This document shows positions 42,973 to 58,135 of a DNA stretch of 64,000 bases, piece by piece. Origin of the DNA: Rhodococcoides corynebacterioides NBRC 14404 (GTDB taxonomy: Bacteria; Actinomycetota; Actinomycetes; Mycobacteriales; Mycobacteriaceae); assembly GCF_001894765.1 (NCBI RefSeq), contig NZ_BCWV01000003.1, positions 558,001-622,000 of the forward strand, in the 5' to 3' direction. Positions within the stretch are counted from its first letter, which is position 1. Each line of letters starts with the position of its first letter. Position numbers and translations under genes: made by a program. The notes below the pieces were generated by a model. The model worked only from the letters and a program-made list of their open reading frames with translations, searched no databases and was not told the origin of the DNA.

Positions 42973-43767
42973 TCAGGCGTCGCGCTTGTTCACCACGACG
43001 ATCGACGCGCCGAACACGATCGCGACGAAGGCGGCGAAGTACAGCAGGCTCACCCACGGCCCCCAGTGGAAGTCCACCCCGCCGGGAGCGCCGAGGAAGT
43101 TGTTCGCGTTGGTGAAGGGCAGGAACGGCATGATGTCGCGGCCGATGCTGCCGAACAGGTTGAACAGCGATTCCACGAGCAGCGGCCACAGCAGGAGCAG
43201 AGCCACCGCCGCGGCCGACTGGCGCAGCAGCGCACCGACTCCCACCGCGAGGAAGACGCAGAGGAACGCGTAGATCGGAATGCTGTAGATCGAGCGCCAC
43301 GCGTCGCCGCCCTCGAGCACCATCGCCTGGCCGGCGTCGGGTCCGGCCATCGCCTTGGCCACGTAGAAGCCGCCGAGCGCGAGGACGAAGGACAGGGCCG
43401 CGCCGACGACGCCGATGAGCAGGGACTTGGTCACCAGCACCGAGGCACGAGAGGGGATGGCCTGGAACGTGGTTCGAATGAGTCCGAAGCGGTACTCGCT
43501 GGTGATGGCGAGGGCGGCCATGATCATCAGCACCAGGACACCGAAGCCGCTGACACCGGTGACACTGTCGGCGACGGTGGGCAGGAAGGGCTCGAAGTCG
43601 GGCGGATTGCCCGAGGCGAGGGCGTTCTCGTAGGAGCCGTACGCCGACCGGGCGGAGATGCCCAGGATGGCCGCGATGCCCAGCCCGAGGACGACGATCG
43701 CCACGGTGCACCACCAGGGCGACTTGGTCGTGGTCAGCTTGATTCGTTCTGCGGCAAGCACACTCAT
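42973..43767 (-). CDS. ABC transporter permease (ABC-2 type)
   Basis: A 264-aa protein with six membrane segments (WCTVAIVVLGLGIAAILG; GFGVLVLMIMAALAITSEYR; SLLIGVVGAALSFVLALGGF; IPIYAFLCVFLAVGVGAL; AAVALLLLWPLLVESLF; VSLLYFAAFVAIVFGASIVV). AITSEYRFGLIRTT is the ABC-2/NosY-like cytoplasmic motif. It overlaps the ATPase gene by 4 bp, forming a two-gene exporter of unknown substrate. Confidence 0.87.
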   Translation of the reverse strand: MSVLAAERIKLTTTKSPWWCTVAIVVLGLGIAAILGISARSAYGSYENALASGNPPDFEPFLPTVADSVTGVSGFGVLVLMIMAALAITSEYRFGLIRTTFQAIPSRASVLVTKSLLIGVVGAALSFVLALGGFYVAKAMAGPDAGQAMVLEGGDAWRSIYSIPIYAFLCVFLAVGVGALLRQSAAAVALLLLWPLLVESLFNLFGSIGRDIMPFLPFTNANNFLGAPGGVDFHWGPWVSLLYFAAFVAIVFGASIVVVNKRDA

Positions 43768-44735
43768 CGCAGTGCTCCTCCCATGGTGTCGGTGGTGGTC
43801 CGGGCGTCGGCGGAATCGTCCGCGCCGTGGTACTGCACGTCGTCGCCCGTGAGCTTCATGAACGCCTCCTCGAGCGAGCCGTGCTGCGAGGACAGCTCGT
43901 GCAGCACGATCTGATGGCGCGCGGCGATGTCGCCGATGGCCTCGGTGGTGGAATTGGCCACCACCAGGGCAGGTTTCAGCTCGTCGACCGCACTGGGTTC
44001 CCGCACGGTCAGCCCGGCGGAGGTCAGTGCACTGCGGAGGGCATCGAGCTGCGGGCTGCGCACGCGCACCGAGGATTCCGAGGCGTGGTCGACGAAGTCC
44101 TGCACCGACGAGTCGGAGATCAGGCGGCCGCGGCCGATGACGATCAGATGCTCGGCGGTCAAGGCCATCTCCGACAGCAGATGGGAGGACACCAGGACGG
44201 TCCTGCCCTCGGCGGCCAGACGCTGCATGAACTTTCGGATCCAGACGATGCCCTCGGGGTCGAGCCCGTTGACCGGCTCGTCGAACATGAGCACCTTCGG
44301 GTCACCGAGCAGTGCGCCCGCGAGACCAAGTCGCTGCGACATGCCGAGAGAGAACCCGCCCGCCTTCTGCTTGGCCACCTCGGAGAGGCCGACCAGGCGC
44401 AGCACCTCGTCCACGCGGGAGGCCGGGATGCCGTTGGAGGCGGCCATCCACTGCAGGTGCGCCTTCGCGGATCGGTTGGGATGCACCCACTTCGCGTCGA
44501 GCAGGGCGCCGACCGTCTGCAGCGGGTTGGTCAGCTCCCGGTAGGGCCGACCCTCGATCAGCGCGGTCCCGGAGGTCGGCTGATCGAGCCCGAGGATCAT
44601 GCGCATCGTGGTGGACTTGCCGGCGCCGTTGGGTCCGAGAAACCCGGTCACGATGCCCGGCCGGACCGTGAAGGTGAGGTCGTCGACCGCCTTCTTGGCC
44701 CCGAACTGTTTGGTCAATCCCGTCACTTCGATCAT
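43764..44735 (-). CDS. ABC transporter ATP-binding protein
   Basis: A 323-aa ATPase. Walker A is GPNGAGKST (34-42), the signature is SLGMSQR, Walker B is VLMFDEPVNGLDP, and the H-loop is SSHLLSEM. The C-terminal 100 residues form the domain common in CcmA-type drug or lantibiotic exporters. ATG at 44735 is chosen. It overlaps and is coupled to the permease gene. It may export an antibiotic or lipid. Confidence 0.92.
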   Translation of the reverse strand: MIEVTGLTKQFGAKKAVDDLTFTVRPGIVTGFLGPNGAGKSTTMRMILGLDQPTSGTALIEGRPYRELTNPLQTVGALLDAKWVHPNRSAKAHLQWMAASNGIPASRVDEVLRLVGLSEVAKQKAGGFSLGMSQRLGLAGALLGDPKVLMFDEPVNGLDPEGIVWIRKFMQRLAAEGRTVLVSSHLLSEMALTAEHLIVIGRGRLISDSSVQDFVDHASESSVRVRSPQLDALRSALTSAGLTVREPSAVDELKPALVVANSTTEAIGDIAARHQIVLHELSSQHGSLEEAFMKLTGDDVQYHGADDSADARTTTDTMGGALR

Positions 44736-44881
44736 GGTGACCACTCTGCCGCGCGCACCACCACGCGCACATCGGTCCCCGGTCCCCATTCCGAGTCGTT
44801 CGAAAGGATGACCCAGGGGCCCCGGGGTCTCGGGGAGACTCCGGGACTGCTCGGGGTCGATCAGGGGAGATCCGGCGTCGG

Positions 44882-45835
<954 letters not shown>

Positions 45836-45839
<4 letters not shown>

Positions 45840-47011
45840 GACAGTGCTCCTGTTCTGGAGAGATCCGATGGTCGGCTGACGGAGGAGGGTCCGGACCCGC
45901 CGGACAGTCGGGTGGGCGCGCAGCAGGCGGCCTCGGGCAGGGGCTCACCCCGCAGCTCGGCGACCACCGCGTCGGCGGTGACGGGTGCGAGCAGCATGCC
46001 GTTCCGGCCGTGTCCGGTGGCGACGATCGTGCGGTCGTCCACCGCGCCCACGATCGGCAGGTTGTCGGGGCTCCCGGGGCGCAATCCTGCTGCGGCCTCG
46101 GCGAATTCGTAGTCCGCGATCCCGGGCAGGACGCGCTCGGCGTCGGCCAGCAGATCGCGCACCCCGGCCACGGTGACCGCGGTGTCGTCGCCGTGCTCGT
46201 ACTGTGTGGCACCCACCACCAGGCCGTCCGCACGCGGAACCAGGTACACGGCGCGACCGTTGACCGTCGCCCGCACCGTGTGCGCGGGCGTGGGCACCGA
46301 CCCGGCGCGGCGACGCAGGCGCAGGATCTCGCCCTTCACCGGGCGCACCGACACACCGGGCAGCAGAGCGGAACTCGCCCACCCGGCGGCGACCACCACG
46401 CGATCCTCCGGCAGTGCCGCGGGATCGACCACGTCCGTCGTCGTCACCTGCACGCCGAGGGCCTTGCACGACTCCGCCAACGCTGCCAACACCGCCCGGT
46501 TGTCGACGGACAACTCGGTCGGACACGACAGGGCCGCACGGCCCCCGACGCCCGGCTCGAGGGCGCGCAGTGCCGACCGCGAGAGCATCTCCACCGCGTG
46601 GCCACGCGCTCCGACCCACTCCGCGATCGTCGTCAGGTCGGCCACGTCGGCGGAATCGAAGGCGACGGTGAGGGTTCCCCGCGCGGTGACCACGTGTTCA
46701 CCCAGCTCGGCGGCCAGAGCACTCCAGCGGTTCAGCGACGCGGCGCCGAGGGCGAGCAGCTCGTCCTCGCCCGGCCAGCCTTCGGAGAAGGGGGCGAGCA
46801 TGCCGCCGGCGACCCAGCTGGCGCCGTCGGGACGGCCGGGAACACCACGATCGAGCAGACGGACCGGATGACCGGCGAGCGCCGCGGCGCGGGCGACGGT
46901 GAGGCCGACGACGCCGCCGCCGATCACGGCCACCGACTCCCGTGCCGAGTTCGGGGAGGACACGGCGGGCACGGCGAACGCGGACGGCGGAATCGGGTTC
47001 ACTGATGCCAT
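45836..47011 (-). CDS. thiO: Glycine oxidase ThiO
   Basis: A 391-aa FAD enzyme. The dinucleotide-binding motif [19 protein letters not shown] is near residue 28. [13 protein letters not shown] and the FAD C-terminal block ([31 protein letters not shown]) are present. It oxidises glycine to iminoacetate for thiazole formation. The ATG at 47011 follows purine-rich GGGAGGGG, which forms the 3' edge of the TPP riboswitch. First gene of thiO-thiS-thiG. Confidence 0.93.
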
Positions 47012-47012
47012 C

Positions 47013-47112
47013 CCCTCCCTGCGCCGGCATGATCCGGGTCAGGTGATTACGGTCTGGGCGCTTCCACCATCGGGCGGACGGCCCACTCTCAGCCCCCTGC
47101 GGGACTCCCGTG
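47013..47112 (-). promoter_or_regulatory. TPP (THI-box) riboswitch of the thiO operon
   Basis: On the minus strand the element reads CGGGAGTCCCGC..GGGGGCTGAGAG, then ACCTGACCCGGATCATGCCG and GCGCAGGGA. These match the conserved THI-box strands (CUGAGA and ACCUGAUCYGGAUAAUGC). It ends at the Shine-Dalgarno sequence 2 nt before the thiO ATG, which fits translational control: thiamin pyrophosphate binding would sequester the ribosome-binding site. The short right arm borders the divergent thiE promoter. Confidence 0.95.
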
Positions 47113-47150
47113 CGGTCTCGTTCTCTCGCCGACAGACTACCGTCGACCCC

Positions 47151-47831
47151 GTGACCACCACACGGCCCTCCGCCCGCGAACGGCTCGCCACCGCGCGGTT
47201 GTACCTGTGCACGGACGCCCGTCGCGAGACGGGCGACCTGGCGAAGTTCGTCGACGCGGCCCTCTCCGGCGGCGTCGACATCGTCCAGTTACGGGACAAG
47301 GGCTCGGCCGGCGAGGCGCAGTACGGCCCGCTCGAGGCCAAGGAGGAGCTGGCCGCGTTGGCCGTCATCGGCGCCGCCTGCCGACGGCACGGTGCACTCC
47401 TGGCCGTCAACGATCGGGCCGATCTCGCCCTCGCCGCGGGCGCCGACGTCCTCCACCTCGGACAGAACGACCTGCCGACGCACTACGCGCGGCAGATCCT
47501 CGGACCCGACGTCGTCATCGGCCGCTCCACCCAGAACCGGGCGCAGGCGACGCTGGCCGACATCGAGGACGGCGTCGACTACTTCGCCGTCGGTCCGGTG
47601 TGGGCGACACCCACCAAGCCGGGCCGGTCGGCCGCCGGACTCGACGTGGTCCGCGAGGTGGCGGACTCGCACCCCTCGCGGCCGTGGTTCGTCATCGGCG
47701 GCGTCGACGCCGAGAACACCCGGCAGACGCTGGCCGCGGGCGCGACGCGCATCGCCGTCGTCCGGGCGATCACCCGCGCGCGCGATCCCGAAGCCGCCGC
47801 CCGCGAACTGCTCTCACAGCTCGGCGGCTAG
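47151..47831 (+). CDS. thiE: Thiamin-phosphate synthase
   Basis: A 226-aa TIM barrel with GTG start. [63 protein letters not shown] and [18 protein letters not shown] are diagnostic. It joins HMP-PP and thiazole phosphate. It is divergent from the riboswitch-controlled thiO operon and ends with an 18-bp convergent overlap with the Nudix gene. Confidence 0.95.
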   Translation: MTTTRPSARERLATARLYLCTDARRETGDLAKFVDAALSGGVDIVQLRDKGSAGEAQYGPLEAKEELAALAVIGAACRRHGALLAVNDRADLALAAGADVLHLGQNDLPTHYARQILGPDVVIGRSTQNRAQATLADIEDGVDYFAVGPVWATPTKPGRSAAGLDVVREVADSHPSRPWFVIGGVDAENTRQTLAAGATRIAVVRAITRARDPEAAARELLSQLGG

Positions 47832-48497
47832 AACCGGACTCACGGCGCGCCGGACCGATTCGTCCGCGGTGATCACCACCGTCGTCCCGAGGTCCGGCTC
47901 CGCCGCCCGCGAGGCGTCGACCGTCTCCTCCAGCCGACCGGTCGCGACCACCGCGACGATCCAGCCGAAGCCGCGCTCACCGAGATCGACGGTGCGCGGC
48001 GGCGTCGAGTCGACATCCGGGCCCAGCACCGCCCGCACCGGGACGGACCGCAGGGCCGGCCAGCTCTGGGCGAAGCTCGGGTGCAGCGGCAGGGACTCGA
48101 CATCATCCTCGGCCACCCACCGCAGCTCGGTGCTCTCCCCGTTGGGCACCGTGTCGAGCTGCGCGGCGGCGTCGGCCACCACCGTCGTGTAGGACCAGCC
48201 GGAGTCCTCGGTCCAGGTGACCCGCTCGCCCCGCACCGTCAGCGAGTCCCCGGCGATGCCGGCTTCCTCGCCGGCCTCGCGGACCGCCGCACCCGTCGGC
48301 GACTCGTGACTGTCGATCGCGCCGCCCGGCAGCGCCCAGGTCCCGCCGTGATGACTCCAACCGGCCCGGTGTTGCAGCAGCACCGTCGCGTGTCCCGACG
48401 GCCCGGGCGCGCGCAGCAGCAACCCCGCCGCGCCGTACCGGCCCCACCGCCGACTGCCGTCGCCGCCGAAGACCCAGCCGTCCCCGTCACCACGCAT
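47814..48497 (-). CDS. NUDIX hydrolase (MutT3-like)
   Basis: A 227-aa protein with an intact Nudix box (GX5EX7REUXEEXGU) at about residues 59-81: [20 protein letters not shown] and EAGI. The C-terminal 90 residues are an extra domain ([21 protein letters not shown]). Its position matches mutT3 (Rv0413) between thiE and glnX. It hydrolyses a nucleoside diphosphate derivative; the exact substrate is not known. Confidence 0.9.
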   Translation of the reverse strand: MRGDGDGWVFGGDGSRRWGRYGAAGLLLRAPGPSGHATVLLQHRAGWSHHGGTWALPGGAIDSHESPTGAAVREAGEEAGIAGDSLTVRGERVTWTEDSGWSYTTVVADAAAQLDTVPNGESTELRWVAEDDVESLPLHPSFAQSWPALRSVPVRAVLGPDVDSTPPRTVDLGERGFGWIVAVVATGRLEETVDASRAAEPDLGTTVVITADESVRRAVSPVLAAEL

Positions 48498-48659
48498 CGC
48501 TCACCCTCCGGACGTTCGTGCTCCTCGGGAACAGCTTATGGCGCGGACGGCTCGTGGCGCGGCCACGCAGGACGCCTGTGGAGCGACCGCGAGGGGCCTA
48601 TGCTCGAATCCGGATCCGTGGCGCGCGGGTCCCGCGAGGGCGAGGAGGCGAGACTCACC

Positions 48660-49963
48660 GTGCAGTCGAGTGCGCTCACCCTCCGCGCGCCGGTCGACAC
48701 GCGCTCTGAACGCGCCGAGTTCCTCCGCTCGACGCCGGTGCGGTTCCTGCTGGTCGGCCTGCTGGTGGTGGCCACACTGATCACGACGGCGCTGGTCACC
48801 AGCGTGTCGGTGTCCGACCGTGAGCGAACGCTCGATCAACTGCTCGCCCGCACCGAGCCCCTGTCCGACGCCGCTCAGAACCTCTACGTCCAGCTCTCGG
48901 TCGCCGACGCCACCGCGGCCACCGCGTTCCTCGCGGGCGGCCTCGACACCGGGGACGTGCGGGACCGCTACACCGAGGCCCTCGGCGCCGCCGCGGGCGA
49001 GGTGGTGCGGGCGTCCACGGGCCTCGCCGCCGAGGACGCGGCGTCGCGCAGTCTGCTGTCCTCGATCTCGACCAACCTGCCGACGTACGCCGGCCTGATC
49101 GAGACGGCCCGCACCAACAATCGCGTCGGCAATCCGGTGGGCGCCGCGTACCTCGCGGAGGCGTCGACTCTCATGCAGTCCACGGTGCTGCCGTGGGCGC
49201 AGAGCCTGCACTCCGGCAAGTCCGACGACGTCTCCGCCGTGCAACGACGCTTCGCGACGCCGCCCTGGACCGCCCTGCTCTTCCTCACCGTCTCCCTGGT
49301 GGTCGTGCTGGGTGCGCAGGTCTACCTCGGTCGACGCACGCGGCGCACGATCAACCTCGGGTTCAGCGCCGCCGCCGCGGCCGTCGTGCTGCTGCTCGGG
49401 TGGATGCTGGTCGCGGGACTCGTCTCCTCGACCGCGACCGATCGGGCGCTGGCCCGCGGGGCCGAACCGCTCGACCTGTTGACGTCGAGCCGCATCCTCG
49501 CCCAGCAGGCCCGCACCGACGAGACCATCGGCATGACGCGACGGACCGCGAACGACGACTACGAGAAGTCCTACACCGAATCCGTTGCGGCCCTGTCGGA
49601 CACCCTCGCCTCCCTCTCGCACGACGAGACGACACGCACCGCGCGCATCGACGAGACCCGCACGCTGGTCGCGATCTGGTCCTCGGCGCACGACCGACTG
49701 AACGCGGCGCTCGACGTCGGCGACTTCGATGCCGCTGTCGACATCGCGACGGGTCCGGCACCGGGCGACGCCGCCGACGCCTTCGGTCGGCTCGACGCCG
49801 CGTTGGTCGAGGAGATCGACGCGTCCCGAACTGCGTTGCGCGACAACGTCCAGCGCGCGTCGGGCGTGTTGACCGGCCTGACCGTGGGCGCGGCCGTGAC
49901 GTGCGGACTGGCCGCGCTCGCCGTCGTCGCCGGCATGTGGTCGCGGGTTCGGGAGTACCTGTG

Positions 49964-49964
<1 letters not shown>
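48660..49964 (+). CDS. glnX: GlnX-like membrane sensor protein
   Basis: About 434 aa. Four membrane helices (RFLLVGLLVVATLITTALVTS; WTALLFLTVSLVVVLGAQVYL; AAAVVLLLGWMLVAGLVSS; GLTVGAAVTCGLAALAVVAG) enclose two extracytoplasmic helical sensor domains. It matches Rv0412c, shown in M. tuberculosis to relay GlnH binding to PknG. GTG at 48660 has GAGGAGG upstream; ATG at 48600 would add 20 residues. Stop TGA shares its last base with the glnH ATG. Confidence 0.85.
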
Positions 49965-53277
<3,313 letters not shown>

Positions 53278-53632
53278 CTCTGCCCGCTGCGCAGCGCGCC
53301 TCGATCTGCGCAGGTTTCCACCACCTGCGCAGGTTCCCGCTACCTGCACGGCTTCCGGCCACCTGCACGAGCTGCAACCGGTGAAGGTGACCAGAACCCG
53401 CGCAACGACGAACCTGCTCCCACTCCAGCAACGTGCTCCTGCTATAACCGGAGCACCGTGCGGAAACCGGAGCAACGTCCAGCCCCGACACGCTGCGCAG
53501 CGCGCCTCGACCTGCGCGGGTTACCACCCGCCGGGACGGTAGGTGTGACGCCCGGTTCACCTCTTCCGTACGGTGGAGTGAACGTCGAGACCCCGGCGTC
53601 GATCGTTGTCGTTCGTACGTGAGGGGAGTTCG
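53278..53632. repeat. 355-bp repeat-rich intergenic region between pknG and the DICT gene
   Basis: No gene was found. A 38-bp direct repeat at 53285-53322 and 53491-53528 matches at 35 of 38 positions; its first 20 bases are identical. Each copy starts with the palindrome GCTGCGCAGC. Between them are an exact palindrome ACCTGCGCAGGT (53323-53334), further ACCTGCAC copies and two GGAGCA motifs around 53450-53475. It also holds the DICT gene promoter. It may be a REP-like or regulatory array. Confidence 0.65.
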
Positions 53633-54841
53633 TTGACGCGAACCCACGTTCCCGAGTTGCTCGGGGTGGAGGTCCAGATGCAGTTCGCGCCGGTACGCCG
53701 TCTCGAGGACGGAGCGTTGGCCGGGGCGGAGCTGCAGGTCCGGGGTCCGAGCGGTACCGCCCTCGGCACCGCCTCCGCCCTACGCCACGCCGCGCAGTTG
53801 ATGGGGCAACGTGCCGATCTCGACGAGTACAAGCACCGGCACGCCCGGACGCCGCTCGCACGAACCGTCGCCGACCACCTGCCGCTGCTGGTGACCATCG
53901 ACTCGGAGTCGCCGCTGGCCGCGGAACCGGCCACCGAGGGGCTCGAGCGCACCATCGTCACCGTCGACGCCACCGACGTACTGCGCAATCCACACCGCGC
54001 CCTGGCCCGCGTGGTGTCGGCACGCGCGTCGGGCCGCCTGGTCGCGCTCGACGGGGTCGGGGTGGACGTCCAGGCCGCGACGCTGCTGTCTCTCATCGAG
54101 CCGGACATCGTCGTCACCGCCGCCGAGCTCCACGCCGGGGCGGCCCGGACGGACATCGGCGCCACCGCCCACGCCCTGTCCGCCTACGTCGAGCGCAGCC
54201 ACGCCGTGATCGTCGCCGAGGGGATCGACGACGACGCCGCGCGCCTCGCCGCCCAGACCGTCGGTGCGACGTACGGGATCGGCCGCCTGTACCCGGCCGT
54301 CGACGACCCCGCGAGTCTGCTCGCCGAGGACGTCGTCCCGATGCCGCACGCCCCGGTGTGGTCCAGTCCGATCCCAGGGGACACCACGCCGTACGCGATC
54401 GCCTCCGAGCACGCGACGCCGCGGCGCGGCACCAAGCGTGTCCTGGTGCAGATGAGCAAGTCGCTGGAGAAACAGGCGGTCGCGGCAGGGTCGGCCATGC
54501 TGGCGCTGGGGACGTTCCAGCACGCCACGCACTTCACGGAGCGGACTGCGCAGCGTTGGCGGCATCTCTCGGACACCATCGGGTTCGCCGGCGTCTACGG
54601 CGTCGGGCTGACGCAGATGCTCGACGGCAACACCCAGCACGCGCCGCTGGATCCCGCGGACGACATGGTGAACGAGTGGACCGTCGTCGTCCTCGGTCCG
54701 CATCACGCGGCGTTGCTCTCGGCGCGGGACCGTCACGACAACGGGCCCGACCTCGAGCGCACGTTCGACTTCGTCCAGACCTACGACCGCACGACGGTCA
54801 CGCAGGCGGCGCACGCGATCATGCACCGCTTCACACCGTAG
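53633..54841 (+). CDS. EAL-like / DICT sensory domain protein
   Basis: About 402 aa. The first half resembles an EAL phosphodiesterase fold (MQFAPVRRLEDGALAGAELQVRG; AVIVAEGIDDDAARLAAQTVGATYGIGRLYP), but the first Glu-Ala-Leu motif is altered to AELQV, so it is probably inactive. Residues about 260-400 match the DICT sensory domain (KRVLVQMSKSLEKQAVA, RWRHLSDTI, EWTVVVLGPHHAALLSARD). DICT is found with cyclic-di-GMP and two-component proteins. TTG at 53633 follows GGGGAG. Possibly c-di-GMP- or light-related; unproven. Confidence 0.75.
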   Translation: MTRTHVPELLGVEVQMQFAPVRRLEDGALAGAELQVRGPSGTALGTASALRHAAQLMGQRADLDEYKHRHARTPLARTVADHLPLLVTIDSESPLAAEPATEGLERTIVTVDATDVLRNPHRALARVVSARASGRLVALDGVGVDVQAATLLSLIEPDIVVTAAELHAGAARTDIGATAHALSAYVERSHAVIVAEGIDDDAARLAAQTVGATYGIGRLYPAVDDPASLLAEDVVPMPHAPVWSSPIPGDTTPYAIASEHATPRRGTKRVLVQMSKSLEKQAVAAGSAMLALGTFQHATHFTERTAQRWRHLSDTIGFAGVYGVGLTQMLDGNTQHAPLDPADDMVNEWTVVVLGPHHAALLSARDRHDNGPDLERTFDFVQTYDRTTVTQAAHAIMHRFTP

Positions 54842-54845
54842 AAAA

Positions 54846-56033
54846 TTACGACGACGTCAGCGCGACGGCGGCACGGGCGATGGCCAGTTCCTCGTCGGTG
54901 GGCACCACCAGCACGGTGACCGCGCTGGAGTCGGCGGAGATCACCCGAGCGTCCTTGCTGCGCACGGCGTTACGCTCCGAGTCGAGCACGATGCCGTAGT
55001 TCTCCAGGTCGGCCAGGGCGGCGGCGCGGACCTCGGGCGAGTTCTCGCCGACTCCGGCGGTGAAGGTGACGACGTCGACACGTCCGAGCCCGATCATGTA
55101 CGCCCCGAGGTACTTCCGTAGCCGGTGGACGTAGACGTCGAAGGCCAGCCGGGCGTCGTCGTCGCCGTCGTCGACGAGGCGGCGGAGCTCGCGGAAGTCG
55201 GTGACGCCCGACAGCCCCTTGATGCCGGAGCGTCGGTTCAGCAGGGTGTCGATACCGTCGACGTCGAGATCGGCGCTGCGACGCAGGTGCATGACGATGC
55301 CTGGATCGATGTCGCCGCTGCGGGTGCCCATGACCAGCCCCTCGAGCGGGGTCAGGCCCATCGTCGTGTCCACGGCCACCCCGCCGCGCACCGCCGACGC
55401 CGACGCCCCGTTGCCGAGGTGGAGCACGATCTGATTGAGTGACTGCGGATCTCGCTCGAGGAACTCGGCCACCCGGCCGCTGACGTACTCGTGGGAGGTG
55501 CCGTGCATACCGTACCGCTTGATGTCGTGCTCGCGGGCGACGTCGCGGTCGATCGCGTAGGTCGACGCCGCCGCGGGCAGGGCGTGGAAGAAGGCGGTGT
55601 CGAAGACGGCCACCTGCGGCACGTCGGGCAGTTCCCGGCGCGCCACCTCGATGCCCTTCACGTTCGCCGGATTGTGCAGGGGCGCCAGGGCGCTGAGCCG
55701 GTCGACGGTGGCCACCACGTCGTCGTCGATCAGGGTCGGTTCGCTGAACACGGTGCCGCCGTGGACCACTCGGTGTCCGACGGCCGTGACGCCGGCGTCG
55801 GCGAGCGAGAGCCCGGCCTCCGCCATGGTCTCGAAGGCGGTCCGCAGCGCCGCGTCGTGATCCGGGATCTCGAGCGTCCGCTCGGTGGTCTCGCCGCGGT
55901 AGGTGACCGCCACCGTCGCGTCGGATTCGCCGATGCGCTCGACGATGCCGTGCAGCACACCGTCGGCCCGCTCGACGTCGACCACCTGGAACTTCACCGA
56001 GCTGGACCCGGAGTTGATCACCAGAACGGTCAC
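54846..56033 (-). CDS. ackA: Acetate kinase
   Basis: A 395-aa enzyme interconverting acetyl phosphate and acetate with [72 protein letters not shown] and [13 protein letters not shown] are diagnostic. GTG start at 56033 overlaps the pta stop by 4 bp, so pta-ackA are translationally coupled. Its end lies 4 bp from the convergent DICT gene. Confidence 0.97.
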   Translation of the reverse strand: MTVLVINSGSSSVKFQVVDVERADGVLHGIVERIGESDATVAVTYRGETTERTLEIPDHDAALRTAFETMAEAGLSLADAGVTAVGHRVVHGGTVFSEPTLIDDDVVATVDRLSALAPLHNPANVKGIEVARRELPDVPQVAVFDTAFFHALPAAASTYAIDRDVAREHDIKRYGMHGTSHEYVSGRVAEFLERDPQSLNQIVLHLGNGASASAVRGGVAVDTTMGLTPLEGLVMGTRSGDIDPGIVMHLRRSADLDVDGIDTLLNRRSGIKGLSGVTDFRELRRLVDDGDDDARLAFDVYVHRLRKYLGAYMIGLGRVDVVTFTAGVGENSPEVRAAALADLENYGIVLDSERNAVRSKDARVISADSSAVTVLVVPTDEELAIARAAVALTSS

Positions 56034-58120
56034 TGGTCCGCCGCCTGTGCCTGAATGGCCGTGATGGCCACGGTGTTGACGATGTCCTGGACCAATGCCC
56101 CGCGCGAGAGGTCGTTGACCGGCTTCGCGAGTCCCTGCAGCACCGGCCCCACCGCGACCGCGCCGGCACTGCGCTGCACGGCCTTGTAGGTGTTGTTGCC
56201 CGTGTTGAGGTCGGGGAAGACGAAGACGGTGGCCTGACCGGCGACGTCGGAGTCCGGCAGCTTGGACTTCGCGACCGACGGGTCGATGGCGGCGTCGTAC
56301 TGAATCGGACCCTCCACCAACAGATCCGGCGCCCGGTCACGGACCAGCTCCGTGGCCTCGCGCACCTTCTCGACGTCGGCCCCCGAGCCGGAGTCGCCCG
56401 TCGAGTAGCTGAGCATCGCCACTCGCGGTTCGATGCCGAACATCGACGCCGTCGCCGCGGACGACACGGCGATGTCGGCCAGCTGCTCGGCGGTGGGATC
56501 GGGCACGACGGCGCAGTCTCCGTATGCGAGAACACGATCGGCGAGGCACATGAGGAAGATCGACGACACCGTCGACACTCCGTCGCGGGTCTTGACGATC
56601 TCGAACGACGGCCGGATGGTGTGCGCGGTGGTGTGCGCGGCTCCGGACACCATGCCGTCGGCAATACCCTTGTGCACCATCATCGTTCCGAAGTAGGAGA
56701 TGTCCGCCATCACCTCGCGCGCCTTCTCCGGGGTCATGCCCTTGTGCTTGCGCAGCTCGGCGTACTCGGCCACGAAGTCGTCGAAGTACTCCGACGTCGT
56801 CGGGTCGAGCACGGTGGCCGCGGACAGGTCGACACCGAGTTCGCCGGCCCGCCGGGTCACCGCGGTCTCGTCGCCGAGGATGGTCAGGTCCGCGACCTGC
56901 CGCTGCAGCAGACGCCCCGCGGCACGCAGGATGCGATCGTCGCCACCCTCCGGGAGAACGATGTGTCGACGGTCCGCGCGGGCCCGGTCGATCAGCCGGT
57001 ACTCGAACATCTGCGGCGTCACCACCGACGGCATCGCGACGTCGAGCCGCGCCAGGATGTCCTCCGCCTTGATGTGCTGCTCGACCACCGCGAGCGCGGT
57101 GTCGACCTTGCGCTGCGATCCCACGGCGACGCGGCCGCGGGTGTTCGCGGCCACGCTGGCGGTGTCGAACGTGCCGAGCTCGGTGGTCAGGATCGGCAGC
57201 CGAGGCTGCAGGCCCGCGATGAGCTTGGCGATCATCGGGTGTGGCTCGAGCCCACCGTTCATGACGATGCCCGCGAGCGAGGGGAACCCGTCGGCCTCGT
57301 GCGCGTTGACCAGGGCGAGCAGAACCTCGGAACGATCCGCGGGCGCGATCACCACGACGGCCTCGGTGAGCCGCTCGAGGATGTGCTCGGCCGTCATGCC
57401 GCCCACCATCACGCGCAGCGCTTCCCGTTGCAGCAGTTCGGGATCGCCGCTGTAGAGCTCACCTTTCATGGCGGTGAGCAACTCGTCCATCGTCGGTGCG
57501 ACGAGCAGCGGTACCTCCGGCAGGGCCCAGGCCGGCACGTCGTCGGTCGCGAGGCGGCCGATCACCTCGTCCAGGGCGTCCGGATCGCACCGGTTGGCGA
57601 CGATCCCCGCCAGATGTGCTCGGTGCGTGGACAGTTCGGACCGGCAGAGGTCCGCGAGCTGGGCGATCTCGTCCGGCGTGCGCTCCGATCCCCGCAGCGC
57701 CAGCAGGACCGGCAGGCCGAGATTGACCGCGATACGGGCGTTGAAACCCAGCTCGCTCGGGCTCGCGATGTCGGTGTAGTCGCTACCGATCACGACGACG
57801 GCGTCGCACTGGGCCGCCACCTCGTGGTACCGACGCACGATCTCCGCGAGCGCGGCGTCGGGATCGGCGTGCACCTCGTCGTACGTCACCCCGAGCGACT
57901 GCTCGTAGGTGGTGTCGGCCGTGGTGTGGTCGATCATCAGCTCGAGGATGTAGTCCGTCTCCGACGACGACCGCGCGATGGGCCGGAACACCCCCACTCG
58001 CGCCGTCGACGCCCCCAGCATGGTCAGCAGACCCAGCGCGATCGTGGACTTGCCGGTGTCCCCCTCCGGCGACGCGATGTAGACGCCACGAACTACCCCG
58101 CTGGACTCGGTGTCGGCCAT
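56030..58120 (-). CDS. pta: Phosphate acetyltransferase (long form)
   Basis: A 696-aa three-domain Pta. Residues 1-200 are a BioD-like P-loop domain ([20 protein letters not shown]), about 200-350 a DRTGG domain ([20 protein letters not shown]), and 370-696 the catalytic domain ([55 protein letters not shown]). It converts acetyl-CoA and phosphate to acetyl phosphate. Co-transcribed with ackA and adjacent to fgd. Confidence 0.96.
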   Translation of the reverse strand: MADTESSGVVRGVYIASPEGDTGKSTIALGLLTMLGASTARVGVFRPIARSSSETDYILELMIDHTTADTTYEQSLGVTYDEVHADPDAALAEIVRRYHEVAAQCDAVVVIGSDYTDIASPSELGFNARIAVNLGLPVLLALRGSERTPDEIAQLADLCRSELSTHRAHLAGIVANRCDPDALDEVIGRLATDDVPAWALPEVPLLVAPTMDELLTAMKGELYSGDPELLQREALRVMVGGMTAEHILERLTEAVVVIAPADRSEVLLALVNAHEADGFPSLAGIVMNGGLEPHPMIAKLIAGLQPRLPILTTELGTFDTASVAANTRGRVAVGSQRKVDTALAVVEQHIKAEDILARLDVAMPSVVTPQMFEYRLIDRARADRRHIVLPEGGDDRILRAAGRLLQRQVADLTILGDETAVTRRAGELGVDLSAATVLDPTTSEYFDDFVAEYAELRKHKGMTPEKAREVMADISYFGTMMVHKGIADGMVSGAAHTTAHTIRPSFEIVKTRDGVSTVSSIFLMCLADRVLAYGDCAVVPDPTAEQLADIAVSSAATASMFGIEPRVAMLSYSTGDSGSGADVEKVREATELVRDRAPDLLVEGPIQYDAAIDPSVAKSKLPDSDVAGQATVFVFPDLNTGNNTYKAVQRSAGAVAVGPVLQGLAKPVNDLSRGALVQDIVNTVAITAIQAQAADQ

Positions 58121-58135
58121 GCCGCCCACCCTAGT

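Noticed and set aside
44736..44881. Repeats of TCAGGG-AGATC upstream of thiG's end as a regulatory array
   Set aside because: Only two loose copies (near 44860-44895), one within the thiG stop; the pattern is too weak.
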